Positions 1 through 11,249 of a stretch of 64,000 bases of DNA are shown piece after piece. The position numbers and the translations under genes are program-made. The notes beneath the pieces were generated by a model. That model was given only the letters and a program-made list of their open reading frames with translations. It made no database searches and was not told where the DNA came from. Numbering within the stretch: position 1 is the stretch's first letter; each line of letters starts with the position of its first letter. This DNA comes from Hyaloperonospora brassicae (taxonomy: Eukaryota > Oomycota > Peronosporomycetes > Peronosporales > Peronosporaceae), in the NCBI GenBank assembly GCA_947650285.1, contig CANTFL010001391.1, positions 62,001 to 126,000 of the forward strand, written 5' to 3'.

Positions 1-26
1 TCAAAATGGTACTCGTAAGTCGTTTA

Positions 27-506
27 CTATTTATTTGCGTGCCCTACGACACCGGCAACAACGAGTAAGGTTACGATCAACGGAACTACTATGATCAAGA
101 AAGCCGACAATCCGTTTTTAATCGAACGTGAGTTTATCACACGGTTCGCCTTGTTCGCCTTTCTGGACAGTTTGTCGCCGTCCTTGGTCGTCTTCGCACG
201 CTTCAGTACACCTTCTGCCGCTTTTGCGTTGGCTTGTTCTTGTTTAGGTTTCCAGCCGAACTTTGACACAACCCTTCCAACGAAAGAATTCCCTCCTCTC
301 TCTTCCTTGTCGCTCGGCGCCGATACTCCTTCATCCTCCAGTTCAAGTTCATCGCCATCCGCACGAGCGAATTTTAGACGACCGGTTGTTTCGCCATCAT
401 CCTGGGAATGCTGAACTACTTTCAATCTTCTTGCGGCCGATACGATGCTGCAGTTGATGGTCAACAAGATGCTCAAGGCAAGCAGAAGGCAACCAATTCG
501 CGTCAT
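27..506 (-). CDS. Secreted RxLR-like effector candidate with C-terminal membrane segment
   Basis: This intact frame encodes 159 residues. Residues 1-24 form a typical signal peptide (basic start, then a long Leu/Ile run ending near VSA). Just after the likely cleavage site lies RRLK (residues 26-29), a weak variant of the RxLR position, followed by an acidic stretch (about 47-60) and DKEER at 66-70, which matches the EER element of oomycete translocated effectors. Residues 75-130 are basic and hydrophilic. Residues 131-154 form a strong hydrophobic helix close to the C-terminus, followed by a short GHANK tail, so the mature protein could be membrane-anchored by its C-terminus. No enzymatic domain is recognised. 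The start is chosen because it places the signal peptide at the N-terminus. The gene stands alone; repeats begin about 2 kb away. It could instead be another kind of secreted membrane protein, because a canonical RxLR is missing. Confidence 0.72.
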   Translation of the reverse strand: MTRIGCLLLALSILLTINCSIVSAARRLKVVQHSQDDGETTGRLKFARADGDELELEDEGVSAPSDKEERGGNSFVGRVVSKFGWKPKQEQANAKAAEGVLKRAKTTKDGDKLSRKANKANRVINSRSIKNGLSAFLIIVVPLIVTLLVVAGVVGHANK

Positions 507-2654
507 GAACGCCTTACAGACTGCTTCTGCGATGGATGAACCACAGGGCGCCTCGGTGCTGAATCGAAACGGAGACAGCGTTCAGTTCGCGCAGTGGAGT
601 GTACTTTACGCTGTGTCTTGCAATGGATAAACTCGGATCGTCAAGTTGTACGAACTGCCGTTGCCGTCTACTCGCGTGACTAACAATCGACGCCGCTGGT
701 TGATTCTTCGTCTTCCTCCGACGCCATACAAAAGCCAATAGAAGTGACGGACCACCTCTACCCCAGATACAGCTGCTTTGTTGACGCCTCGTGCTATTTT
801 CGCTCCATCTTTTCATCATCACACACCATTCGTCCACGCGTCTTCATCTGTTGGACGAGGTGGATGAGCGTGTATTCGCGCGATTGCAAGACCTCTCGCA
901 CTGCCAGCGCACAGACTTGCTGTTGCAAACGTCGAAGGCGGGCATTTCACACGCCTAATTATGGTCTTCTGACACGTCTCGACCACGCAGCGTTTCGATA
1001 CTCATCCGGAGTATCTCGGGGGTCACTTCTGTGTACGCCAGGCGACGAAAACTCAATGTTTGCTCTCGACAGTACACTTGACCATTTCTTGTGTGCGCAC
1101 ACGCCTTGCTTCATGCATGCAACGCTGTCGCTCTATCGTTGACGCAGTGCGCTTATCTCGGTGCTGAAACTCGGATCAGCATGCGCCTTCCTTGCTTACT
1201 TGACATTGTCGCGCGTCCACAGCGCATATCGAAGAAGGATCGTCCGCAAGAGCATGTGCAGGAGCAGGAGCGTCCACAAGAGCACCGTGCGTGTGTAACG
1301 GAAATCGATGATGTTACGAGCGCTCGTCTTTATAGAGCATCTCGCATTGAAAGGTTGCCATCAGCGTCGTTCGACCCCATCGACAACATCTTTGCAAGGG
1401 CCATTCGTCGGACGTGGTCATGTTTGTTAGAAAGTGAACATTAAGTAAATGAAAGGACCTGTATCAACACGCGCGCCAGACGCGTTTCGCCCCCCCCCCC
1501 CGCCAGGGGCCTCGTCAGTGGCTGGTCAAATTACAAGTGAGAACTACCCGACCTACATGTTTGTGCTGCCCAATACAACACATAGAACCCTAAAAACATT
1601 CCATGTAAGCTCTAGTGTAGGTTGAATCGCTGGAGTCGATCCAAGTGCAACTCCTACTTCCGACAATGTTCACATGGACGGGTCGGGAGATGTCGCGAGA
1701 TGTCGACGATACACGGGCCATACTCGTCATCACTCGACTTTAAATTGACAGATTCCATTTGATAGCGTGTGTTTAAGTATCTTGCGGCGTGCGGTACTTT
1801 TTTCGTCTATAAACGTCCAGTCGTGTTCACGGTGTCGTAAACGAAATGCTGGGAGACTATTCCACTGAACTTCAGCACGACCAACGACCTGAGGTATAGT
1901 AAGTCTCGATTACGCTGCGTACAGCAAATCATGACATGCGCTTGCTCGCAACTGGACTCACAGGTTCGTCAACTACTTGAGTGTGTCTCCCACGATGGTC
2001 GAGTGCACGCAGTGTCTGTCTGCATCGGTTTGAGCGCCGCACGTCATGTCCCTTTTCGGTCAACAGTGCAGCCCTGGTGTCGTTGCTGAAGTGCGTCGTC
2101 CTGTGAGCAGCGTAGCCGGTACTAATCCTTCTTCAACAGGCATGCATGACGTTCGTCAGACCATGCACCCTGCAAGCAGTAAGCTGAGCTGTAGGCTAAA
2201 CTTTACATCCGATGTACACATACGTGACAGCGGTTAAAGATGTCAAACCCTCTATCGTACAGCTTGCGCGGGCGGACATTCATCTCGTTTATACAGTCAG
2301 ATACGGAACATACGGCTCGGCTACAACTGCGACTGGTCCTGTCTTGAACGAGATGCTTCATTGACTTTACTGGAGGGAGTCAGTGGTTTGTCTTAGCCCA
2401 ACGTCACTGTCCAGACATAGCGACTGGATCCATCACGTATGTGCATCACCCAAGCGATGTCACATCCTGCCATGACACGGTTAATGGCGTGTATTCAATG
2501 ATGGACAAAGACGATCTAGAAACACAAAGAGCGTTGTACTCGTCGCGTTACACAGCAATGCGAGATACCGCGCCTTGCGTAAAAATGGTAAAACGCTATC
2601 ATTTTTTCTATAGGAGATTTATAGGTACACACCCACCTTTGGATACGTGCACCC
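507..2654. other. Non-coding spacer upstream of the effector gene, no gene recognised
   Basis: About 2.1 kb with GC content higher than the central part of the window. Several open frames of 60-130 codons exist, but none shows a domain, a signal peptide or a composition that separates it from chance. The part next to 507 should hold the promoter of the minus-strand effector gene; I find no convincing initiator motif there. Confidence 0.5.
1490..1501. repeat. Poly-C homopolymer run (12 C)
   Basis: Twelve consecutive cytosines are read directly. Homopolymer length is prone to sequencing error and to slippage. Confidence 0.9.
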
Positions 2655-2849
2655 GCCCCTGAAATGGAGGTCCCTCCTTATGTACCGTATCCTCTTTAAC
2701 TAGGAATACACAGTTATACATACAAAATGCCATATAAATATTCTTTGCCACGTACACATTTCTCCGTAATACAGGCCTCTTTAGAGTCAGCACACAAGCT
2801 TGCGTGTGACTTCCTCTATCATTATCCGGTACACCCCCTATAAGTACCC
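2655..2849 (+). repeat. Left inverted arm
   Basis: It pairs with 4914-5111 in reverse complement. The two arms differ by small indels and substitutions, for example around 2680-2715, so the pair is not recent. Confidence 0.75.
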
Positions 2850-3312
2850 CTAATACTATCATTTCCTCTATTTTTAACAACGTCCAGAACAACGTCAACA
2901 ACGCCTGAGATGCGAGCAGCAATTCAGCCGTACGACCGCGTGGGGTCCCGCGGCAAGAAGCAAAGAGGCACAGGATGTGACCTTCACGTTGCTCTGCTCA
3001 TTGTCGTACCCGCCAATTGTCTCGTTGTGGTGCTGTACGAGTTCCTCTATGCACTAGAGTATACTGCCTGCACAATCGCAGGAGGCCGTCTCGTTGCTAA
3101 GCATAGCGGCATTTGAGCACGGACGACAACGCAGAAGCTGTCACTTCTCTGTGGCAAGCACTTAAAGCAACCAGGTCGATTGTCATGGACGTCGCACGAT
3201 CGTTCTGGTGGCTGATTACCGCGACGCGACCTGGTGCGCAGGTGCCACATATACACACGGGGGTACTTGTTTCTGTTAGATCCGACCTATGGATGATTTT
3301 TGCTGACTTTTT

Positions 3313-4404
3313 GTGGCTGTAAAATGTGTCTTTGACCTGCTTAGGTCATTGTCGAACTTTGAAAATACAGCAGCGCCGGACAATCGCAAGATTATCATTT
3401 ATGATCAGATTTATTCTGCAAGGAACGAGCGCTCGTGCGCCGATGTGTTTAGTGAGCTCGTTGGGCAGACGACTGTCACCGCGTACAACTTGTGTTGTCT
3501 CAGATCGACTCTGCTCATGCGACGGTAAGATTATTGCTGAGGCGTCTGGTAGTTTTTCTTTGGGAGTGGATGTTGACTCATAGGCGGCTGATGGGTTTGT
3601 GATTGATTGAAGGCGGTGTTGGGGCCCACAGCTGCGCGGCACGACAAGGAAAATGCCATCATGGACAAGCATTTCTGCACGACAATTGACTCACACATGA
3701 TTTTTGTGCGCGATTGGGACGAGTAGATCATCGCGCAGTGGGGATCGATCGATAATCCGAACACCATCATTTCGTTCTATCCAAAACCACTTAAATTTGA
3801 CGGATCATGGTGTGGATGACCTGGTACAGCTCATGTGCATGTCGCAGATCGAGAATATCGAAAGAGAAGCTATGGTGCAGTACGCGGCTCCTGCTTGTAT
3901 TGGTAAGAAGGATATACCGAATACGCGATTGGTGTCCCAGCTGGCCGGTGGGTTCAACTTCGGCGGATACAAACAGGTGAAGGAGATCCGGAATGACTCG
4001 TAAACACCTTATCTTATTTAAGGCAAAGATTATTCACATGCGTCATGGCTCTGGAATTCTGGATATGACTTCTACGCGCCCTCGGAAGGCGTTTCGCACC
4101 ACTGGTACGAGACCCGAAAGGTTGTGTGGGAGGGTAATTGGAGCAAGTGGTACGCAGTGCAGCTGAGCGTCGCGTTAGCGCGATACTACACTTGCCTGTT
4201 ACGAAAGAAAAATTTGATTACACTACCCCGGAAAATCTTAGTCTTGGCTCGAAGCGAACGATCGAGCAGTACAAGGAGTTCTCGGGCATCAATACTTTGG
4301 CAAATGTCGTTTCACCCTACATCGCCCAGTTTGACAATTGCAAGCAGCTCGAATACGTGACGTTATCGGCACACGATCCACTTGGACAGCGCCTTTGTAT
4401 GTGA
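3313..4404 (+). pseudogene. Unidentified protein relics between the inverted arms
   Basis: Three overlapping stretches read open for 80-100 codons in different frames (3326-3583, 3704-4003, 4138-4404). The last contains charged and aromatic residues in a protein-like mix. Stops and frame changes separate them, so a single decayed gene on the plus strand is plausible. I do not recognise the family. The position between inverted arms suggests a former transposase, but no DDE, zinc-finger or SWIM signature can be seen. Confidence 0.25.
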
Positions 4405-4913
4405 CCGAGCGCTGGCCTCGCAGAACGATCGACAGTCGTTCACAGCAGTGTAGGACGTCTACCATCAGCGATTTGTCCATACTAATAATGATATAAAGAA
4501 TAAGGAAATTTAGATGTACCCACCCCCTCTTTAATACGTTCACCTCCATCCAATCCAATGACTATAAACCTGTGCATTGTGATGCGCGTGCCGTCTACTT
4601 ATTCGTAGCAGTCTGGATATCGTATTACCTACGAAGCCGCCATTTTCTGGCGGGTACAACACCAGCTTCAATGCATGCGCGAAACTTCTCCTCAGTCATA
4701 ATCGAGATCGCACTGAGGTTCAATATAGAAAGCGATACCTCAGTTAGTTCTGCATTCAAGTTGTAAATCATGCTAAATGAATACTTAGACTATTTTACTC
4801 TGTGTGTATTTGTCCCCCATTGACAGTAGATGTTGCAGTATCAGCAAGATTTATGCTTAATACTTGATCAAATAGTTTGCATTATCTTTAATAGAAGATA
4901 ATGCTATAATTAA

Positions 4914-5111
4914 GGGTACTTATAGGGGGTGTACCGGATAATGATAGAGGAAGTCACACGCAAGCTTGTGTGCTGACTCTAAAGAGGCCTGTATTACGGA
5001 GAAATGTGTACGTGGAAAAGAACATTTATATGGCATTCTGTATGTATACCTGTGCAGTCCCTAGCTAGGGGGGTTACGATACTTATGGAGGGGCCTCTAT
5101 TTCAGGGGGGG
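4914..5111 (-). repeat. Right inverted arm
   Basis: It is the reverse-complement partner of 2655-2849. Confidence 0.75.
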
Positions 5112-5657
5112 GTTAGGTATCACTGGTTCAGCGTGTACCTACAAATATACTATCTATGTTGTCATCGTATGAGACCGCTGTGTGTATGGAGCGCGCGATG
5201 CATCAGGAACTCATCTGTTCCGTCCATGGTATCGCTTGAGACGCGGGGAACGTAGGTAACAATCGCTGTCATTTCGACTTCAAGAAGTCTTAGCAAATAT
5301 GAGCTCCGTCCTGCTGGAGAGGTGCAACATCAGCAATATGACATGACCATCACCAACGTTGTTAGTGGCCGGCTTTTTGCATAGTCGTGACTTCTGGGAC
5401 CAAAAGGTTTGAACAGGTCGAGTGATTGTTTTTCGAACGATTGTTACGAGCAATTGCTGACTTGGTCAACACATATTTGACTTTAGACGTCTGTGTGAAG
5501 ATGCCAGTGCTCTGTCAACGGGTTTTGCTGGATACATTCGTGATACAAGGGTTCTTCGCCTGCTGCATCTTTTCGCTGACGTAATCGAAGGGTTCATAAA
5601 TTTTCGATCCAACACAGGTTTTCGGTAATTTCGACTATATTCTATGGGTTGCGGGAT
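5112..5657. other. Spacer between inverted-arm segment and Gypsy A1
   Basis: About 550 bp in which I see no gene, RNA or repeat. Confidence 0.5.
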
Positions 5658-7162
5658 TGATGAAACGGGGTGAGTCCGTTGCATAACTTTAATACAAATG
5701 TGTCAATTTTTGAATATTATTTATCCAGAATATATTCAATCAACATCACTCGAAAAGAAGTAATGTTGGTGGAATATTACATTCAAATGTAATATTATTG
5801 GGCGCTTCACTTAATGGTTGAGGTAGACGCTACAGCGACCAAATTAATCACCAATCGCTGCTATATGCGCGCAATGTATAGAGATCAAGAAACTGTGGTT
5901 TAGTGAGGAGTCGATCCCAACTTTTCACTGGCGTCCGGACGACCCACTAACGGAGGAGGTACTCCGATTCCGTGCTGTATACTTCGCTCACCTTGTGGAC
6001 CCGTCAGTTTGGCGGGTTGCACTCTTCCAGGTGGACTCGAGTCAATGACGAACTTGACCGTTGTTTAGATTGATGCTGTCGAGTGGAAACCTTCACACGA
6101 TAGCGGATGTACTTGTAAGATGCTCGATATGAGTCACCTTGATCTCTACGAGATCGCTTTGTCCAATGTCGATACTTGAATAGCGATCCTTCTGAACACT
6201 TGATCCGTCTCGCAATCTTGCACCCTTGGCCTTTACTTGTTTGCTGCGTCCAATCGCAGTTACGGTTCTTGGTTGAGAGGCCTCGATCCCTGGCCAAACA
6301 ATTCAGGGATACTACTTGATTTAAGTATGTAACTTCCCTCGACATCGAGTGGGCAATAATCCAACCCGGAAGAGAAGTCTACACGTGGACTTAGAAGCAA
6401 ATTGAACTCTGTTTGATGTTGACCAATCAAACCCAAAACTAACACATCGCTCGGCCTATCTGTATCACGACTTTCGAAGCCACGCGTCTCTCTACAGAAG
6501 ATCGCCCTTTGTAGCTATAACTTTTACATTAAATACGCTCTCTCTGGAACCTTGGCGTGACCCACACTTGACGTGTATGCAATCGACTCCAGACTTGCGA
6601 TCTATGGTTGATTTCGCGCGATCGGATCGAAATCGCTCCCTCTCTGTACGGGTCGCTATCTCTAGTCAGTCTCGTGAACCTTGAGTGCTCCCGCGATCTC
6701 TGGTAAGGTTCGTCTTTAGCTTATGCAACCATCTCAGTGTCACCACATATCCCACACTTGTCACAAACGATCTCAAGACCTGTGAGTTTGGGTTCACGAT
6801 CCAGATTCACCATTCCCAGCTCGTGTCCTGCCAATCAGAATCTTTTGAGGACTAAACTGACGCCGGTGATCGGTGGCTCCCCATGCCTTACTCAACGGTG
6901 AAATCTCGCGGTTGCTCTACCACAAATTTTACATTAGACCTTAAAATCTAAAACGCAGTTTAAATAGGGCAAAGATGGTTTATTAAGAAACTTAACGATA
7001 TTTTATACAGTTACATTTTTTTCCTTAACAGAGCTTGCATAACCCTTTTGATTTTCTCGCCCATCTCCACGCTACGTGTACGTGACGCCGGGCGTACGTA
7101 GCCTTGTTTTTTCACTAACACCAGGATTTATCAGTTATCTTCTATGAGCGTGCCCTGATACA
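5658..7162 (+). repeat. 5' LTR of Gypsy A1
   Basis: It is almost identical to 14423-16337 once the solo LTR is removed. The 3' copy has about 14 bp more near 14665-14690. The end is placed at GATACA because the following CCTGGTAGCAC matches the sequence just after the LTRs of A2 and A3. It contains an 11-bp-arm hairpin at about 5773-5796 (AATATTACATT / AATGTAATATT). Confidence 0.82.
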
Positions 7163-7184
7163 CCTGGTAGCACTCTGTAGTCCG
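7163..7184 (+). promoter_or_regulatory. Possible tRNA primer-binding site of Gypsy A1
   Basis: Directly after the LTR, copies A1, A2 and A3 share CC(T/A)GGTAGCAC followed by TGTAGTCC. A TGG two bases after an LTR is the usual start of a primer site complementary to a tRNA 3' end. The tRNA identity was not determined. Confidence 0.35.
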
Positions 7185-7212
7185 TCTAATGGCCACAACT
7201 ACCTCATTAAAC

Positions 7213-8240
7213 ATGAACATGTTCGAAAAAGAGGAAAGCTTTGCGCCACGCATGGAGGCTATAACTCTTTGAGGGACATCAAATAAAGTGCGGTAGAACG
7301 TATGAGGTCAACCGTAGGCGAAATCGTAATCAGCGCCATGTTGGAGACTCTTGACAGAGACCAACAACATGCCACTATTTCTACTTTCATTCAAAGTTTT
7401 ATTGTCTCCGAAAGAGACGAAGCATGCTTGCTTTACCAGCAAGGCTCCGAACAGGCCTTGAATTTGAGAGAACTCGTTGCTCAACCGACAGAGATGTCGA
7501 GACAGCAGCAATTCAATGCTGATATGGGTAGGACGACACACTCGCGTCGTCCTAAAACCCCGAAGATAGCCTACAAGTACAGGTTCCGAGCAAAATTTTC
7601 TGTTGAGATGGTTCGTCAAGTTGGATAATGCCACAAGAGATCGTCGCGTCGTCGGCGACGAAATGAAAGTTGCATTTGCCCAGTCCAACTTGGCTGGAGT
7701 TGCGAATGCTTGGGCCTTATGGCTCACGCTACACTTACCATGTTTATTTGGATCATTGGAAATATTGAATTCCCCGCCCATTCAAATGTTTGAGCTGCCG
7801 CGTGCCGAATTCCAAGCTTGTGCTAAGTTTTAAAAAGATCATACAGGGCAAACAAGATGTGCATGCTTACTCACAACGCATACAGTACCTCTCATGTTGC
7901 ATAACTGCCAATCCGATAGATGAACACGCGAAAATCACTGTGTTCGTCCACGGACTACTTCACGGATCTTAAAAGACCTACCTGTTTCGTTTAGAAATGG
8001 AGACACTAGATCAAGTGATCTTAGTAACGGAACAAGAATCTTTTAGTTTGAGACAGGCTGTAACGAATTTGACCACCTATCGTCCAATGAGACGACAAAA
8101 AAGCGGCGGTATAGAACCAATGGACCCATGTTATCTTGAGAGCGAGAGACCCCGCTCTTTAAAAAACTAGCGATTGTAGAAGGGCAATCGCTGTCAGAAA
8201 TAAGAGCAATACGCTTATGTGTGTAGTTCCCAACGCCCAG
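7213..8240 (+). pseudogene. Gypsy A1 gag pseudogene
   Basis: Translation of this stretch in shifting frames follows the gag of copy A3: the start MNM, the LDRDQQHA block near 7350, the Gln-rich ELVAQPTEMSRQQQFNA region near 7460-7530, the FVKLD block near 7612 and the MKVAFAQSNLAG block near 7662. At least three frame changes and several stops interrupt it. At the site where A2 and A3 carry an in-frame TGA, A1 still has TGG (Trp). The gag product would be the structural particle protein. This copy cannot make it. Confidence 0.75.
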
Positions 8241-8407
8241 TATCAAACACCACTGAGCGAAATGATCTTCTATATGTCAAAAAAGGCAATGTGCGTAGGG
8301 CAAACGCTGTTGTGAAACCGCAACAGCGAAGCGGACCATCAAATTTATGGTTGAGGTAAGTAGGAGTGAAGCGCCCTACGGATCCAGCTACCTTAAGAGA
8401 ATCTGAA

Positions 8408-8850
8408 AAATCTCTTGAAGAAAGTTGCTCCAGATACACAATCGTTGTGTGTCTCTGGACCGGGAGATAAGATATCACTTAAAACCTCGAAGTTGCAAGT
8501 GACAAAAGAATTTTCACTTCGTACTCAAGTTTATTGTGGGGCGTCGAACAACTTTTTCCGTTTTCCGTCACTAGATGTTCGTGATACTAAGGTCGTTGAT
8601 CGCAATAATCATGTAACGAGGATAACGGTGCGCCTTCCCACAGACGCATCGATAACCGTTAAGAAATAAGTAGCACGGATTCACTACACGTTATAGGGAA
8701 AACAATACGATGACAAATTCATCATACTGGACCTGGCTGATAAATTCGATGTTATCGTGGTATTACCTTGTCCCAGAAGGTACGATCAATGCATGAGCTG
8801 GAAACATCAATCCGTGAAGATAACTGCCACCTTTTCATCAGATGACCATC
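8408..8850 (+). pseudogene. Gypsy A1 retropepsin pseudogene
   Basis: The reading around 8415-8669 includes VYCGASNNF, where A2 and A3 have VDCGASNNF, so the catalytic Asp is replaced by Tyr here. It continues with a stretch matching ITVRL and ASITV of the other copies, then stops at 8667-8669. The downstream KFDVI block survives near 8740 in another frame. This is the aspartic protease part of pol, inactive in this copy. Confidence 0.7.
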
Positions 8851-9639
8851 TGATGAACGTCATGGAGCGTCCACAAACGCGTGGATATACTGCGAGTGAG
8901 TGCGATGGCCTTGATTGCGCTACGGTACTTATCACGACTGCACAAGCCTCCCTGTATCTCATCCCTACACTGTGGAGCAAGATCCCGGTGGCTGTACATA
9001 AGTACAGGTAGTGCCAAACGTTAATTACTCAAATACGTCGAGTGGACCGGGACAGGGATGCGCGCCTAGCAGCCACCATTGCAGGAAGAACAAACCATTT
9101 GTTGAGATACGGCAACACGTTTACCCTACGTCGACTGGAGAGTAGACCGTAGAGGATCGGTACAAGACTGTGGTTGCACATCGACAATCAAAAGAAGTCG
9201 AGGGAATAAGTCCCCACGTGCTTGAGAAAGGAATTCCTCAAGAGTCTCATGCTGAGGGATCAGACTCTCAGCAACCTGAGCGAACAAGCCCTTATCAGTC
9301 AGTGAGAACAATTTCTCAGGAAGATATCGATACGTTGAACGTTTTGGTCAATGTCGGATCAAGCGTAGGCGCTTATAAGCTAAATCTGATTGTGCCTTCG
9401 AAGTTGCCTTCGGAGATAACTGAATTGTCAACGCTAGAACCACGACGGTTCTTGCGTGATATACGTAATGGCAAAGTCAAGCAGATCTGCATACCCGTAA
9501 CAGAAGTATTATATGTGACTGATATCCGGTCGGCAATTTTTTTGCTGAAAACGAATATATTATCAGCAACTCATCGATGGATAAAATTGTTCTCGATGAG
9601 ATGACTCGGATTGAGCGATATGAGCCATAATCCTAGGAG

Positions 9640-11103
9640 TCGCTTCAGGCAAACCCTTTGTACAAGTATTCGATAGAATTCAAGGATGTGACCATTATTA
9701 AGTACCATGAGAGTTGCCTGAGTAAAAAGGCATCCGATATGAGACCTAGCACAAACTGGTATCTAACTATTGAGTAATCAAGCAGTGGACACTGCCTCGT
9801 GAATAAGTATAAGCGATCGACAAGTTCTTTTCGATCGCTTTGAAGCGAACCATGTGAGAAAATCCACTCCCTTTTACAGCTCTCCGACCTTCTGTGCTCG
9901 AAAGGCCACAGGAGGATAGCGGATAGTGCACGCATTTATCAAGTTGAACGCTGCAACTGTACTGTCTCAGACGCCAATACCGAGGAAGTACGTAATCAAA
10001 GATGTTATGTCAAGAGTAACATCTTATCGTCCATGGATCTGATAATGGCTTCTATAATATACTCATGAGTCAACGGAACATCCCGTACACGGCTGTGAAC
10101 ACCCTGGGTGATATGATATGGAAGTGGCTAGTGATGCCGCAGGAACCGAGTAATTCCACTATAACTTTCAACAGACGTGTGACAGATCTAATAAGACCGG
10201 TGCGAGATTTAGCACCAGATGTTATTGACGATGTGTACGTGTATAATCGATAAGTGGACGGGAAGACGAACGCGAAAGCTCACATAACAAACGTTTGTCA
10301 GGTTCTTCAACTTATGCGCAAGCATAAGTTGTATGCCAATCTCATGAAGTGTATATTCGCGGCTATCGAAATACCGCTTCCTAAGTGCATCGTGGGTAAT
10401 CTCGGCGTACGCCCTGATCCCGAAAATATCATGGCGATCACATATAGGCCTGTGTTAGTCGATGTCAAGGAAATGCGTAAGTGGTTTTGGGCTAGCGGCG
10501 TACTTGCACAAGTATTCGCGCAACTACGTAGAGATGACTGTGCATCCTTCTTGTTTACAAGAGAAACATGTGAAGTAGTCATGGAACGCTGACTGTCAGC
10601 GTTCCTTTGGAGGTATCAAGCCGAGCTTGATGCGATCGACGATACTGGCGATTGCAGATCAGGACAGACCATTTCATGTTGTCAACGACGCCGGCGATTT
10701 TGCAATAGGCTGTGCGTTAATGCAGTATGGCACAGATGGCGCGGAGCTTGTCATCTGCTATCAATCGCGTCATCTGCAAGCAGCTGAGCGTAATTATCTA
10801 GTGCAAGACCAGGAACGCCTTGCCATGAAATAAGCACTGGCTAAGTCCCGCGCCTATCTCTTGGGAGATAGAATGTTCATCGTCTCTACGGACCATTTAC
10901 CATTACGCACGGCCGTCAACAGTCCACACAGCTCGCAAAGAATGGCGAGTTGGTTGTCGTTCTTCGCGGAGTACAACTTCTCCGTCGTGTATAAAACAGG
11001 ACGACTGAACGTCGTCGCTGATGCGCTATCGCGCGGACCCCATGTAGAGCCGGTCGCGCCGTTCAACAGTGAGGAAAAGTCACTGTTACAGCGCTGTCAG
11101 TAG
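9640..11103 (+). pseudogene. Gypsy A1 reverse transcriptase / RNase H pseudogene
   Basis: Broken frames follow the RT and RNase H of copy A3 at 61.8-63.2 kb. Recognisable pieces are the start of the palm near 10025, the PQEPSNSTITFNR block near 10137, the region corresponding to the YxDD box near 10220 (read here as VIDDVYVYNR), and the RNase H blocks HVVNDAGDFAIGCALMQ near 10675 and DHLPLRTAVNSP near 10891. Also present is the ADALSRGP block near 11018 that ends RNase H in many Gypsy elements. Many stops make it non-functional. Confidence 0.8.
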
Positions 11104-11249
11104 GTGTTCCGTCGTCAACGTTACTTGACCTCGTAAGAAAGACCTACGCAGAAGGTAATGATTTTCTGCGCTTGATAAACTATCTAGTCAATAAAACTCG
11201 TAAATCATTGAAAGATTTATCGGCTTTGTACCGTTCCTCATCAGATCGG

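Larger units (their letters stand above)
2655..5111. mobile_element. Segment bounded by ~200-bp inverted arms, decayed DNA-transposon candidate
   Basis: The sequence at about 2655-2849 reappears in reverse complement at about 4914-5111, with high identity through the block GGAGAAATGTGTACGTGG and through ATCATTATCCGGTACACC. The arms enclose about 2.06 kb. The interior holds short broken frames (around 3326-3583, 3704-4003 and 4138-4404) that look like remnants of one or more proteins on the plus strand, but I recognise no transposase motif. The outer ends share a run resembling CCCCTGAAATGGAGG. I could not define a target-site duplication. It may be a long-TIR DNA transposon, or two independent copies of one repeat in opposite orientation. 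Confidence 0.5.

Noticed and set aside
1091..1444. 117-codon frame with a QERPQEH-type repeat
   Set aside because: No signal peptide, domain or start context. It overlaps another frame of similar length and is likely chance in GC-rich spacer.
6004..6445. Open frames repeated identically at 14727-15225
   Set aside because: They are repeated because they lie in the two LTRs. No domain is seen, and LTRs rarely code.
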